Shown: positions 14,842 through 24,439, numbered from the stretch's first letter. The stretch: 33,840 nt of DNA from an uncultured Lachnospiraceae bacterium (GCA_910586275.1 CAJUIM010000023.1:1-33840), one strand, 5' to 3'. The notes: a model not told the origin generated them from the letters alone. Numbers and translations: made by a program.

Positions 14842-16272
14842 TCAATGAACCGCCGTCGATTGATCCGCATTTTCCAGTTCCGTCAGGAAACGCTTGGAAT
14901 TCCTCGCCTTCTCTGTTCCGGGGAACTGTTCCGCCACTTGTTCATAAGCTTCCTTTGCCTTTTCGTTGTTATTCGTAAAACGGTAACAGTGTGCCAGATA
15001 GTATAAAGCCTCACCATTGGCCTCATCATACTGATGCGCCTTCAGCAGAATCGGCAGTGCCTCTGCATACTGTTCCTGACGGTATAATTCATACCCTTGG
15101 TCATAATACGCCTTGGCCAATTCCGGGCCGACCAACGCGGTCAAATTTGCATGCAGCTTCTTGAAATCCTCCGATACCGAATCTCCCAGTTCCTCCATAT
15201 CAATGGCATCCAGAGATTCAGCTACCGTCATCACTGCATTCGCATCGGCCAAATACGCATTTGCCGCCTCCAGCAATTTATTCATTGCCTGCAATGCGCC
15301 GTCCGTGCCCACATAGCCTTCCAAATCCGCTTTCAGCGACAGGTTTTCCCCGTTCAGCTGTTTTATCTGCTGCTCCATTTCCCCAATGGTAGCCGTCTTT
15401 ACATCCAACTGCTCGCTCACCGTGCGCAGATCTTCATCAATCGTCGCCTTAGCCGTCTGTATTCTGGCCGGAAGAATCAGGAACCAAGCTACCGCCAGCC
15501 CGATAAGGATGCCGATAGCCATATTGACTACTGTAGACAATCCTTTGGATTCCTTTCGGTTCATCGGCTGTATAATCGTCTCGTTTCCGCTCTGGTATTT
15601 TATCACATCGCCGGACTTCCCTTTTTTCTTTGCGGACTGCTTGCCGCTCTCCTCCGGCGAAAGATTGCGCTCCACTTCTTTCAGATAGCGCATGGTTGTC
15701 GTATTGTTCGTATCAATCTGGCTGCATTTATACAGTTCCCTCCGTGCCCGTTCCCACTCTTCGCTGTTGATGTACAGAAGAGCCAGCAGCTGATGGGCAC
15801 TGACAAACTTAGAATTCAGGGAAAGTACCTTCTTCAGCTGAATCACAGCCAAATCTAAGCTTCCCTGCCGACAGTACAGAAGTGCCTGATTATATTTTTT
15901 AATGGTCTGGTTAATGGAATCCAGCCGGGACTGATTGCTCTGTATCATATTGATATAATCGTCGGCAATGTTCTTCTGCGGCCTCAGATTCTTGCTGATT
16001 ACCCATTCGCTGAGAGCCGCCACCACTTCTCCCATCTCAAAATAAACCAACCCAAGCAGGTTCCTTGCTTCCACATTGTTTTTATTGAATTTCAGGCATT
16101 GACGCAGGCTGGTAATGGCACCGGTCAGATCCCTCACCTGTGCTTTTTCCAATCCGTCGTTGTAATACCTGTTGGAAATATACATCACTTTCTTATAAAC
16201 TGCCACGTCCGCCCCGCAGGCAGTACAGAAATCATACTCTGACAAAGGACACCCGCAATTATAACAAATCAT
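14842..16272 (-). CDS. Zinc-ribbon, TPR-repeat membrane protein
   Basis: The 476-residue protein starts with a zinc ribbon (Cys3, Cys6 and Cys16, Cys19). Two TPR blocks follow (~35-100 and ~125-200). A charged Lys/Ser linker (~205-245) leads to one membrane helix (~250-270, IGILIGLAVAWFLILPA). A coiled coil comes next (~275-315). A last TPR block (~380-460) contains AYYDQGYELYRQEQYAEALP. The topology suggests cytoplasmic and external TPR domains joined by one helix, a scaffold rather than an enzyme. It is the last gene of the valS-folC operon, ten bases after the Gln-rich gene. Role unknown. Confidence 0.8.
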   Translation of the reverse strand: MICYNCGCPLSEYDFCTACGADVAVYKKVMYISNRYYNDGLEKAQVRDLTGAITSLRQCLKFNKNNVEARNLLGLVYFEMGEVVAALSEWVISKNLRPQKNIADDYINMIQSNQSRLDSINQTIKKYNQALLYCRQGSLDLAVIQLKKVLSLNSKFVSAHQLLALLYINSEEWERARRELYKCSQIDTNNTTTMRYLKEVERNLSPEESGKQSAKKKGKSGDVIKYQSGNETIIQPMNRKESKGLSTVVNMAIGILIGLAVAWFLILPARIQTAKATIDEDLRTVSEQLDVKTATIGEMEQQIKQLNGENLSLKADLEGYVGTDGALQAMNKLLEAANAYLADANAVMTVAESLDAIDMEELGDSVSEDFKKLHANLTALVGPELAKAYYDQGYELYRQEQYAEALPILLKAHQYDEANGEALYYLAHCYRFTNNNEKAKEAYEQVAEQFPGTEKARNSKRFLTELENADQSTAVH

Positions 16273-16282
16273 GCCGCCACCC

Positions 16283-16621
16283 CTATTCTTCCCGGGAATC
16301 TTCTTCGTTCTTCACCGGAGATTCCTTGTGCGCCGTCTGCTGGCCGTTATGTGTCTCCCTCTGTGCCGGCCGCTGACCGCCCCCATACTCCGTCTGCGCC
16401 GCCTGCTGGCCGCCACCGTACTCCCGCTGTGCCGCCTGCTGGCTGAAAGCCTGTCTCTGTGCCGCCTGCTGCGTGTTATATGCCTCCATGCTGATATCGT
16501 TTATCATCTTCACCAATATATCCGCCATATCCGTTAAATCCTGATTGTAGATTGCCTCTTCCGCATCTTCCACTTCCAGACTGGGATGAAACTTCTTCAA
16601 TTCTTCTTCAAAATTAATCAT
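16283..16621 (-). CDS. Small protein with Gln/Ala/Gly repeats, unknown function
   Basis: The 112-residue product has an ordered acidic helical part (1-~50, MINFEEELKKFHPSLEVEDA). A low-complexity tail follows with about five units built on QQAAQREYGGG (~50-95), then a charged end. GGAGG upstream lies within the last codons of folC. The gene overlaps folC by eight bases, so translation is probably coupled. It precedes the TPR membrane protein; the two may work together. I do not recognise a family. The repeat tail may vary in length between strains. Confidence 0.7.
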   Translation of the reverse strand: MINFEEELKKFHPSLEVEDAEEAIYNQDLTDMADILVKMINDISMEAYNTQQAAQRQAFSQQAAQREYGGGQQAAQTEYGGGQRPAQRETHNGQQTAHKESPVKNEEDSREE

Positions 16622-17981
16622 CCGTTCTCCTCCTTAACAACGCCTTAACCTCGCCTACGAGATAAAGCGAACCAACGATATATATAAAATCATCTGCTTT
16701 TTTTCTTCTCCGCAATTCAGGCAGTGCAGCCTCCATATCCGGAAAAAACAGGATTCCCATGCTGCCGTCCCTGCCTTTGCTGTGGCCGTCATATGAAACA
16801 AACCATTCCCGCAGCCGCTCCGGCTCTGCCGCCCTTCCGCTATGGATTCCAACAACCGCAGCCGTGTCAAACAGCCGCCCTTCCTGCAGAATCCTTATCA
16901 TGCTCTTATAATCTTTATCCGCAACGGCGGAAAACACAAGCATCCTGCTGCCCTTACAGCCATCCGTGCCCGCCGTTTCCGCAAACGCCCGGATACCGTC
17001 TTCATTATGTGCGCCGTCCACGAAAATGCCCGGAAGCACTTCTTCCATCCGGCCCTCCCACACGGCTTCTTCCATTCCTTTCCGAAGCTGTGCCTCCGTC
17101 ATGCATGCAATGCGCCTGTCCTCCTCCAGCCTTTTCAGTTCCTCTATGCAGCGCACTGCCACTGCCGCATTTTCCGCCTGATAAATGGCCGGGGTAGACA
17201 ACGAAAGCCTAATATAATCATAATACCGACATTGCATGGAAAAATCAATGCTTTTATTTGTTAATTTCTTATAAAGATAATCCTTTTTTCCTACTCCGAC
17301 TGCCCTGTTTCCCAGTGTTTCCGCCCTTTCCCGGATTACCCGGGAAGCCTCCGTTCTTTTATCGCAGAAAACGACGGGAACCCCCGGCTTCAGAATCCCC
17401 GCTTTCTCCGCCGCGATTTCTTCCACGGTATTCCCCAGATACTCCATATGGTCCATGCCGATTTCCGTGATCACCGTAAGAACAGGATGTCCCACTGCAT
17501 TGGTGGCATCCAGCCTTCCCCCCAGTCCCGTCTCCAATACAAGATATTCCACTTTCTCTTCCCGGAAAATAACCATTCCCATAAGAAATAAAAGTTCGAA
17601 AAAAGTCGGATGGTATTCCGCCCTTCCGATTGCCAGCCGCGCTTCCTCCAGATGCCCCATTACATCATTTATTCCCCATAAGAACCTTTCTTCCGAAATC
17701 GGTTCCCCGTTCACCCGGAACCGTTCTCTCATCTCCACCAAATGAGGGGACGTAAACATCCCTGTCCGAAACCCTGTTTCTTTCAGGACTGAACACAAGT
17801 AGGCACAAACGGAACCTTTTCCGTTTGTGCCTGCTACATGGATTATTTTACAGTTTTCCTCCGGCGAACCGAGCGTCTGCAGAAATTTCCTCGTATCCTC
17901 CGGATTATTTTTGCTTGTAAACTTCGGCACTTCCAGCAGAAACGCCTCTGCTTCCCCGTAGGAACCCCATATCGTCTCCAT
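16614..17981 (-). CDS. folC: Bifunctional folylpolyglutamate synthase / dihydrofolate synthase
   Basis: The 455-residue Mur-ligase-like enzyme adds glutamate to dihydropteroate and folates using ATP. It has the P-loop HVAGTNGKGSVCAYL (48-62) and the omega-loop region GMFTSPHLVEMRERFRVNGE. Also present are VLETGLGGRLDATN (binding of the second substrate) and the central domain motif EIGMDHMEYLGNT. The C-terminal domain has VDGAHNEDGI. Length fits the family (~430-450). It begins four bases after the valS stop, and its ribosome site lies inside the end of valS. Confidence 0.95.
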   Translation of the reverse strand: METIWGSYGEAEAFLLEVPKFTSKNNPEDTRKFLQTLGSPEENCKIIHVAGTNGKGSVCAYLCSVLKETGFRTGMFTSPHLVEMRERFRVNGEPISEERFLWGINDVMGHLEEARLAIGRAEYHPTFFELLFLMGMVIFREEKVEYLVLETGLGGRLDATNAVGHPVLTVITEIGMDHMEYLGNTVEEIAAEKAGILKPGVPVVFCDKRTEASRVIRERAETLGNRAVGVGKKDYLYKKLTNKSIDFSMQCRYYDYIRLSLSTPAIYQAENAAVAVRCIEELKRLEEDRRIACMTEAQLRKGMEEAVWEGRMEEVLPGIFVDGAHNEDGIRAFAETAGTDGCKGSRMLVFSAVADKDYKSMIRILQEGRLFDTAAVVGIHSGRAAEPERLREWFVSYDGHSKGRDGSMGILFFPDMEAALPELRRRKKADDFIYIVGSLYLVGEVKALLRRRTDD

Positions 17982-17985
17982 CTCT

Positions 17986-20688
17986 CTATTTTCCTTTCTG
18001 CACTTTCTCCAGCTGCCCTAACCGCTGTTTTACCTGCTCCGCCATGCGGGTATATTTTTCCAGTTTCTCCTTTTCCTCCGCAATCTTCGCTTCCGGTGCC
18101 TTTGAAAGAAACTTCTCGTTCTTCAGCATGCCGTTCACACGGGCCAGTTCGCCCTGCAGACGCTTCTCCTCCTTTTCCAAGCGCTGGATTTCCTGCGCTA
18201 TATCCACCAATTCCGCAAACGGAATATACATAATGGCTCCCGGGATTACTGCCGATACCGCATCGTCCTCGATTCCCTGCTTATCCTTCTGAATTGCCAC
18301 TTCGGAGGCGTATGCCAGAGAGGCAAAGAACAATTTCCCTTCCGCAAAAATATTCCTTATTTCCTCCGCTTCGCTTACTACATATACCTTCGCCTTGCGG
18401 CTGGGCGCCACGTTCATCTGCGTCCGCACATTCCTGATGCCGCGGATAGCCTCTTTCATAGTTTCTATTTCTTTCTCTTCTTTGGCAAAATTCCGTTCCT
18501 CCCGATAAACCGGCCAGGAAGAAACCACAATGGACTCTTCCTCCGACTGCAGGGAGCAGAAAATTTCCTCCGTCAGGAAAGGCATATAAGGGTGCAGCAG
18601 CTTCAATGCGTCAATCAACACGTTTTTCAGCGTCCAGAGAGCCGCCGCCCGGCTATCCGCATCATCGGAATTATACAGCCTCGGTTTTACCATTTCAATA
18701 TACCAGTCACAGAACTCGTCCCATATGAAATCATATACCTTCTGTACCGCGATTCCCAGTTCGTAATGCTCCATATTCTCCGTCACTTCTTTTACCAGAC
18801 GGTTCAGCTTGGAAAGAATCCATCGGTCCGCCGGCTCCAAACACATGCCGGAGGCCTCCCCATTCCCGGCCTTTCCTTCTCCGGAATCCCCTGCGTCCAT
18901 ATTCATCATAATAAAACGGGATGCATTCCATACTTTATTGGCAAAGTTCCTATTTGCCTCCACCTTCTCATAATAGAAACGCATATCGTTCCCCGGCGCA
19001 TTCCCGGTAATCAGCGTAAGCCGCAGCGCATCCGCCCCATACTTCTCAATGATTTCCAACGGGTCGATGCCGTTCCCCAAGGATTTGCTCATCTTCCGGC
19101 CCTGGGCATCCCTTACCAAGCCATGGAACAGCACGGTATGGAACGGTTTCTCCTTCATCTGCTCATAGCCAGAGAATATCATGCGGATTACCCAGAAGAA
19201 AATAATGTCATATCCGGTCACCAGCACATCCGTAGGGTAAAAATAGTCCAAGTCCTCCGTCTTCTCCGGCCAGCCCAGCGTGGAAAAAGGCCATAAAGCA
19301 GAAGAAAACCATGTATCCAGAGTGTCCGGATCCTGCGTCAAATGCTTCCCGCCGCATTTCGGGCATACCTGCGGCTGTTCCTTTGCCACTACGGTTTCCC
19401 CGCACGCTTCGCAGTAATAAGCCGGAATCCGATGTCCCCACCACAGTTGGCGGCTGATGCACCAGTCACGGATATTATCGATCCAATTGAAGTATATTTT
19501 TTCCATGCGTTCCGGCACGAACTTGATTTCCCCGTTTCTGACAGCCTCTGCCGCCGGCTTTATCAGTTCTTCCATCTTCACGAACCACTGCTTTTTGATT
19601 AACGGCTCTATGGTAGTCCCGCAGCGGTCATGAGTTCCCACATTGTGAGAGTAATCCTCTATCTTCACCAGCAGACCCATTTCCTCCAATTCCTTCACAA
19701 TGGCCGCCCGTGCCGCATACCGGTCCATGCCTTGGAATTTCCCGCCGTTGGCATTGATTGTGGCATCGTCGTTCATTATATTGATTTCCGGCAGCCCGTG
19801 TCTCTTGCCCACCTCAAAATCATTGGGGTCATGGGCCGGCGTAATCTTCACCACGCCCGTGCCGAATTCCATATCCACATAAGAATCCTCCACAATGGGA
19901 ATTACCCTGTTGAGAATGGGCAGAAGCACCTTCCTGCCCTTTAAATGCCGATACCTTTCGTCTGCCGGATTGACCGCCACCGCCGTATCCCCCAGCATTG
20001 TCTCGGGACGGGTCGTGGCAAATTCCAAAAATTCCGTATCGCTGGGCTTACCGTCTTCCCCCAGCAAGGGATACTTAATATGCCAGAAATGCCCTGCCTG
20101 CTCCTCATATTCCACTTCCGCATCGGAAATGGAAGTATTGCATACCGGGCACCAGTTAATAATCCTGCTGCCTTTGTATATCCATCCCTTTTCATGCATT
20201 TTACAGAATACTTCGGTAACCGCCCGATTACAGCCTTCATCCATAGTAAAACGCTCTCTGTCCCAGTCACAGGAAGAGCCTAATTTCTTCAGCTGCCCGA
20301 TGATCCTTCCGCCGTATTCCTCTTTCCATTCCCAAGCACGTTTCAGGAAACCGTCCCTGCCCAGTTCTTCCTTGCCGGTTCCTTCCTCCTTCAATGTCTC
20401 GATGATCTTTACTTCCGTGGCTATGGAAGCATGATCCGTGCCCGGCTGCCAAAGCGCATTGTAACCCTGCATCCTCTTAAACCGGATCAGGATGTCCTGC
20501 ATAGTATTATCCAATGCATGCCCCATATGAAGCTGCCCCGTAATATTTGGAGGCGGAATCACAATCGTAAAAGGCTTCCTGCTCCTGTCCGCTTCCGCAT
20601 GGAAATATTTTTTATCCAGCCACTTCTGATACAATCTGTCCTCAATTCCCTTCGGGTCATAAGTCTTTGCCAACTCTCTGCTCATCAT
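17986..20688 (-). CDS. valS: Valyl-tRNA synthetase
   Basis: The ~900-residue class Ia synthetase has the HIGH-type motif HMGH (54-57, PPPNITGQLHMGHAL) and KMSKSLGNG in the second half of the catalytic domain. The editing (CP1) domain lies between, a Val/Ile-type anticodon-binding domain follows, and there is a C-terminal coiled coil (~835-900) typical of ValRS. The N-terminal 'KTYDPKGIEDRLYQKW' also separates ValRS from IleRS. Two adjacent ATGs (20688, 20685) follow AAGGAG; the second has the better spacing. A T-box leader upstream controls it, and folC follows directly. Confidence 0.97.
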   Translation of the reverse strand: MMSRELAKTYDPKGIEDRLYQKWLDKKYFHAEADRSRKPFTIVIPPPNITGQLHMGHALDNTMQDILIRFKRMQGYNALWQPGTDHASIATEVKIIETLKEEGTGKEELGRDGFLKRAWEWKEEYGGRIIGQLKKLGSSCDWDRERFTMDEGCNRAVTEVFCKMHEKGWIYKGSRIINWCPVCNTSISDAEVEYEEQAGHFWHIKYPLLGEDGKPSDTEFLEFATTRPETMLGDTAVAVNPADERYRHLKGRKVLLPILNRVIPIVEDSYVDMEFGTGVVKITPAHDPNDFEVGKRHGLPEINIMNDDATINANGGKFQGMDRYAARAAIVKELEEMGLLVKIEDYSHNVGTHDRCGTTIEPLIKKQWFVKMEELIKPAAEAVRNGEIKFVPERMEKIYFNWIDNIRDWCISRQLWWGHRIPAYYCEACGETVVAKEQPQVCPKCGGKHLTQDPDTLDTWFSSALWPFSTLGWPEKTEDLDYFYPTDVLVTGYDIIFFWVIRMIFSGYEQMKEKPFHTVLFHGLVRDAQGRKMSKSLGNGIDPLEIIEKYGADALRLTLITGNAPGNDMRFYYEKVEANRNFANKVWNASRFIMMNMDAGDSGEGKAGNGEASGMCLEPADRWILSKLNRLVKEVTENMEHYELGIAVQKVYDFIWDEFCDWYIEMVKPRLYNSDDADSRAAALWTLKNVLIDALKLLHPYMPFLTEEIFCSLQSEEESIVVSSWPVYREERNFAKEEKEIETMKEAIRGIRNVRTQMNVAPSRKAKVYVVSEAEEIRNIFAEGKLFFASLAYASEVAIQKDKQGIEDDAVSAVIPGAIMYIPFAELVDIAQEIQRLEKEEKRLQGELARVNGMLKNEKFLSKAPEAKIAEEKEKLEKYTRMAEQVKQRLGQLEKVQKGK

Positions 20689-20741
20689 CTCTCTCCTTCT
20701 CCAGTCACGCCTTCTGCCTGCCGTACGGGCTCATGCCCACT

Positions 20742-21013
20742 AAAAAAACCCTCTGCCGGCTCCATGTCGGCAAAGGGCGCATATACGCGGTACCACCTTA
20801 GTTTATCACTCTCAGCTTATCCGTTAACGGGGATAACCCGTGAAAGCCTACTTACCCGCAGCGGCTTTTCCGCATACGGCTGCCGTTTCGGCCTCCCGGT
20901 TCCGAAGCTACCTTCCACACGCCTTTCTTCAGACAACCTTTCAGCCGATGAATCGTCCTCTCTTTTAAGGGGCTATGCATACTCCTCTTCTTCACTACCT
21001 TTTCGTAATATAT
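20742..21013 (-). promoter_or_regulatory. T-box riboswitch controlling valS (predicted specifier GUA, valine)
   Basis: On the minus strand the leader has the T-box core AAGGTGGTACCGCG (20799-20786). Its terminator stem CCCTTTGCCG (20777-20768) / CGGCAGAGGG (20758-20749) is followed by seven T (20748-20742). Stem I carries an AGTA on its 5' side, and GAAG then GTA (20911-20909) on its 3' side. A GAAG/CTTC base stem closes the specifier loop. GTA is a valine codon, which agrees with the gene downstream. Uncharged tRNA-Val should pair with GUA and with the TGGT bulge to stabilise the antiterminator. Confidence 0.92.
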
Positions 21014-21018
21014 TCTAT

Positions 21019-21047
21019 AATATAGCCAATGACAGGAAACTTGTCAA
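21019..21047 (-). promoter_or_regulatory. Promoter of the T-box-valS-folC operon
   Basis: Minus strand TTGACA (21047-21042), 17 bases, TATATT (21024-21019). The -35 box lies nine bases after the stop of the upstream gene. No terminator separates them, so moxR-operon transcripts may run into the T-box. Confidence 0.85.
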
Positions 21048-21055
21048 GAATTTTT

Positions 21056-22294
21056 TTATGGCCGCTCCCCGTATCTGACCCGTTCATATCTCTCATGCAG
21101 CGCCATTCCCTCCTCGCTCCATGCCACTCCTGCCTTAACTTCTATTTCCGTAGGTGATTCATATACCGCCGGCCTTTCTTTCCTATGCTTCCGTATAAAC
21201 TTACGGTACTGTCTGCGTACACTCTCCTGTTCCGACAGCCGCCGGAACAGATTCCTCCGCTTTTCCCCTTCCTGTATATAATCCGCATCCGTTTCTTCCA
21301 GTTCCTCCACTACATCCCCGTTTTCATCCATTGCCTCTCGGAATTGCCGGAACATATCCTTCATCATTTTCAGCACCCCAGCCGCAAAAATAAGAAGAAG
21401 CCCTGCACCTATCCCATGAAACAGTAGGTTCACCCATGCCGGCATCTCCTTCGGCTCACCGAATTCCCTGGTCCAGTCCGGCATGCCGTCACTGCCGCCG
21501 TCCATCCCTTCGAAACCGGGGGCAGTCTGTATATGATCCGGGCTCCATTCCACAAGATTCTCCCTCCAGTCCCTGTAATTCCTTCCGGAAGACGTTAGAA
21601 AAGAAGGCAGTGCCGCCACCGTCAGCAGCAGCAGGAATATTGCCAGCATTCCGCTCCCGATTCCATAAATCCGCTTCGACGGAAGATTGCAGGTGCGCTT
21701 ATTCAATGCCAGATATCTGTCGGTCTTGGCCACATAAACATAGAGCAGAGCCGCAATCCCATAAACCGCAACGCTGAACAGAGCCGCATCGCAGACCTCC
21801 GGGCTGTTCACATTCAAAGCCACCCCATACACTCCGAAAAAGTAAATAAGCATAAGAAAAGAAGGTTCTTTCATCCAATCCGAATGAGGCTCTCTGTTAG
21901 GATCTTCCTTAAGCAGCACTTCTTCTTCCCGTCTTCTCCGAATCCTCCCCATCATATCGGCAACAATCACAAATATAGTCTCCCCCAGCAGAAGCACCAT
22001 ATAACCGACGGCTTCCCCGCTCTCATGCATATTTCCGGCTGCCGCCCGAGCCAACGCCCCGGTAGCGGCAAAAATAAGCGTCCCTGCCAGAAGATAGGAA
22101 AGCAGTCCCCTGCACTTCTCTGCCGCAATGCCTGCGGCTATAACGGGGAATGCAATAAGAAGACACCGGAAATAAAGCGTCCGGCTCGCCTCACTTCGCT
22201 GCGTGACACTCATGGCATACAAAAGCGGCGGAAGGATGGCAAGAACCAGCGTTACATGAAGCCACCCCGCAATTACTTTTACCGTTTTTCTCAA
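21056..22294 (-). CDS. Multi-pass membrane protein of the moxR-DUF58 cluster (DUF4129-like C-terminal region)
   Basis: The best start is TTG 22294, which overlaps the DUF58 stop (TTGA) behind GGAGGTGGAGAGG. This gives 412 residues; the longer frame to 22405 overlaps the DUF58 gene without a ribosome site. Six to seven membrane helices lie at about 5-25, 35-52, 58-80, 88-108, 150-170, 175-200 and 215-240. A short external Trp/Pro-rich loop and a helix near 305-325 follow. The cytoplasmic tail (~325-412) is charged and ends with Arg/Tyr-rich segments like DUF4129. In related clusters this place is taken by a transglutaminase-like membrane protein; no transglutaminase Cys-His-Asp triad is visible here. 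Role unknown. Confidence 0.75.
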   Translation of the reverse strand: MRKTVKVIAGWLHVTLVLAILPPLLYAMSVTQRSEASRTLYFRCLLIAFPVIAAGIAAEKCRGLLSYLLAGTLIFAATGALARAAAGNMHESGEAVGYMVLLLGETIFVIVADMMGRIRRRREEEVLLKEDPNREPHSDWMKEPSFLMLIYFFGVYGVALNVNSPEVCDAALFSVAVYGIAALLYVYVAKTDRYLALNKRTCNLPSKRIYGIGSGMLAIFLLLLTVAALPSFLTSSGRNYRDWRENLVEWSPDHIQTAPGFEGMDGGSDGMPDWTREFGEPKEMPAWVNLLFHGIGAGLLLIFAAGVLKMMKDMFRQFREAMDENGDVVEELEETDADYIQEGEKRRNLFRRLSEQESVRRQYRKFIRKHRKERPAVYESPTEIEVKAGVAWSEEGMALHERYERVRYGERP

Positions 22295-23400
22295 GTCCTC
22301 TCCACCTCCCGTCCGATTATGCACACATGATCCGATTCCTTTGCCATGCACTCCTCCCCTCTCGGGAACGGCACCACCCATATTCCCTGCCTGTCTTTCC
22401 CGCAAAGCTTCTCTATGGCCTCTTGGTTTTCCGCCGCATTTTTGGAAATCACAATCAGGACCGCATCTTCTTCCGGCTCGGTAAGTATGGAAGAAAAAGC
22501 CGCTGCGGCTTCTTCTGCTTTGCGCCTGGCCAGCATCCTCTCTATCTCCGCAATCTGCTGCCTGCCCCCTGCCGGCTTTATGTATCCTTGCGGCTGCTTC
22601 CCTTCTTCTTCCTCTGCATTTACCCGGATCCCCACTTCCATTCCCTGACGGAGCAGGCGGCTGCAGAGAGATGCCGCCACGGAAATGGACTCTTCCACAA
22701 GATATTCGTATTTTAAGATTCCCTTATCCTCTATGTCCACATAAACCATGACTTTTTCCATCAGTGTGGAATCAAACGTATTGACCATCAGATTTCCCGT
22801 CTTTGCGCTTGCTTTCCAGTTAATGGCTTTCATGGGATCCGTAATGGTATACTCACGGATGGAAGCATAGGCGAAAGGATCCTCACAGAGCCGTCTTGCG
22901 CACTGCACATCCCCTATGATCCTCTGACATGCAACCAAGATCTTAGACACATCCGCTCTCTTAGCATATACATATAATTCCGTATCTGCCGGCCGTTCCG
23001 CGCAGAAACGCCGTCTGTGCAGCAGAGAAAAGGTAGTCAGCTGCGACTGGTCAATCCGGTAATACCCTCTTTTCGTGCAGTCCAGCGTCAGCGTCCTTAT
23101 AACCCTCTGCCTTCCCATAAGCGCAAAAATATCTCTTTTATAAGTATAATCGCTCACACTGGTATTTTCAAAATCGGAAAAAACCAATTCCCGCCTGATA
23201 TGGAACGCCACTTCCAGAATCGGCAGCATCATCCGCTTCCTGTTCTCAATCCGTTCCGTCATATGCGCCTGCTCCCCCGCATATACATAATCCTGCACAA
23301 AATCAAGGGAAACATCCAAATGTTTATGCCAATGCTTTCTGAAATAAAAATCCCACAATAAAACAAATATCAAAATCCCAAGAAAAAATAAACTGATCAT
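22291..23400 (-). CDS. DUF58 domain-containing protein
   Basis: The 369-residue protein starts with one membrane helix (~2-20). A soluble part follows, with the DUF58 signature REYTITDPMKAINWKASAKT; the vWA-like fold comes after it with MVYVDIEDKG. DUF58 proteins work with MoxR ATPases in poorly understood membrane or protein-assembly functions. ATG 23400 overlaps the moxR stop (ATGA), and the TTG at 23412 is less likely. It is the middle gene of three with overlapping ends. Confidence 0.88.
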   Translation of the reverse strand: MISLFFLGILIFVLLWDFYFRKHWHKHLDVSLDFVQDYVYAGEQAHMTERIENRKRMMLPILEVAFHIRRELVFSDFENTSVSDYTYKRDIFALMGRQRVIRTLTLDCTKRGYYRIDQSQLTTFSLLHRRRFCAERPADTELYVYAKRADVSKILVACQRIIGDVQCARRLCEDPFAYASIREYTITDPMKAINWKASAKTGNLMVNTFDSTLMEKVMVYVDIEDKGILKYEYLVEESISVAASLCSRLLRQGMEVGIRVNAEEEEGKQPQGYIKPAGGRQQIAEIERMLARRKAEEAAAAFSSILTEPEEDAVLIVISKNAAENQEAIEKLCGKDRQGIWVVPFPRGEECMAKESDHVCIIGREVERT

Positions 23401-24353
23401 GGCCTTGTCCAATCCTCTGTAGGCAGAGCCACACTGTTCAGCAGCCCCTGCACCATTGCCGCTTTCTCTTCCGCATAGCCGGCATCCGTTATCATCCTAT
23501 GCGCAAGCACCGGCACCGCCACTGTCTTTATATCTTCCGGAACGACAAAATCCCGCCCCTGCACCATTGCATATCCCTGTGAGGCACGGAGCAGAGCCAG
23601 CGTCCCCCTTGGGCTGACCCCCTCTGAGATTCCCCGCCTTTCGCCGGAGACAGCCCCGTATTTCCGTGTTCCCTGCACAAGACCCACAATATAGTCACGC
23701 AGTTCCGTATGTACATAAATATGCCTGCATTCTTCCTGCAGCTTCACCATTTCCTCCAACGTACAGACCGCCCCGATCTTCTCCAAGGGCTGATCCGTAA
23801 TATAACGGTCAACCATCTGCCGCTCCTGCTCGGCACTCAGGCTCCCCATGCTCACCTTCATCAAAAAACGGTCCATCTGTGCCTCCGGCAGCGGATAGCA
23901 GCCCAAAGTCTCCACCGGATTCTGAGTTGCAATCACAAAAAACGGCATTCCCAAAGAACGTGTCACCCCGTCCACCGTCACCTGCCCCTCACCCATGCAT
24001 TCCAGTAAGCTCGACTGCGTCCTGGGAGTGGCCCGGTTAATCTCGTCTGCCAACAGCAGATTGGTAAAGACAGGCCCTTCCTTAAACACAAACGCCCCCT
24101 TCTCCTGATTATAATAAGACAGCCCCGTCACATCACTGGGAAGCAGATCCGGCGTAAACTGAATCCTGCCAAAGGAAAAGTCCATGGACTTTGCCAGCGA
24201 CTTTGCCAATACCGTCTTCCCCGTTCCCGGCACATCCTCCAGCAGCACATGCCCCCCGGCCGCCAGCGCGGCCAAAAGCAGTTCCGCCACATCCTCCTTC
24301 CCTATAATTACCTTCGCCACATTTTCTTTAATCCGCCCCAACAATCCTTCCAT
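23397..24353 (-). CDS. MoxR-family AAA+ ATPase
   Basis: The 318-residue ATPase has Walker A VPGTGKTVLA (41-50), Walker B LLLADEINR (99-107), the MoxR segment TQSSLLECMGEGQVTVDG and sensor-1 VIATQNPVE. The C-terminal lid contains SPRGTLALLRASQ. MoxR proteins are chaperone-like ATPases acting on vWA/DUF58 partners, here encoded directly downstream. The ribosome site before ATG 24353 is weak (GGGG about ten bases upstream). The promoter at 24440-24468 fits. Confidence 0.93.
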   Translation of the reverse strand: MEGLLGRIKENVAKVIIGKEDVAELLLAALAAGGHVLLEDVPGTGKTVLAKSLAKSMDFSFGRIQFTPDLLPSDVTGLSYYNQEKGAFVFKEGPVFTNLLLADEINRATPRTQSSLLECMGEGQVTVDGVTRSLGMPFFVIATQNPVETLGCYPLPEAQMDRFLMKVSMGSLSAEQERQMVDRYITDQPLEKIGAVCTLEEMVKLQEECRHIYVHTELRDYIVGLVQGTRKYGAVSGERRGISEGVSPRGTLALLRASQGYAMVQGRDFVVPEDIKTVAVPVLAHRMITDAGYAEEKAAMVQGLLNSVALPTEDWTRP

Positions 24354-24439
24354 AGCTTGGTACCCCTTTCGTCCTATCTTATATGCCGCTACTCCAGTTC
24401 TTTGTATTGCATTAAAAACTTTCCTTTTTATGCTTTATC

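Noticed and set aside
16724..17264. Plus-strand frames opposite folC
   Set aside because: They are Pro/Ser-rich shadows of the coding strand without ribosome sites.
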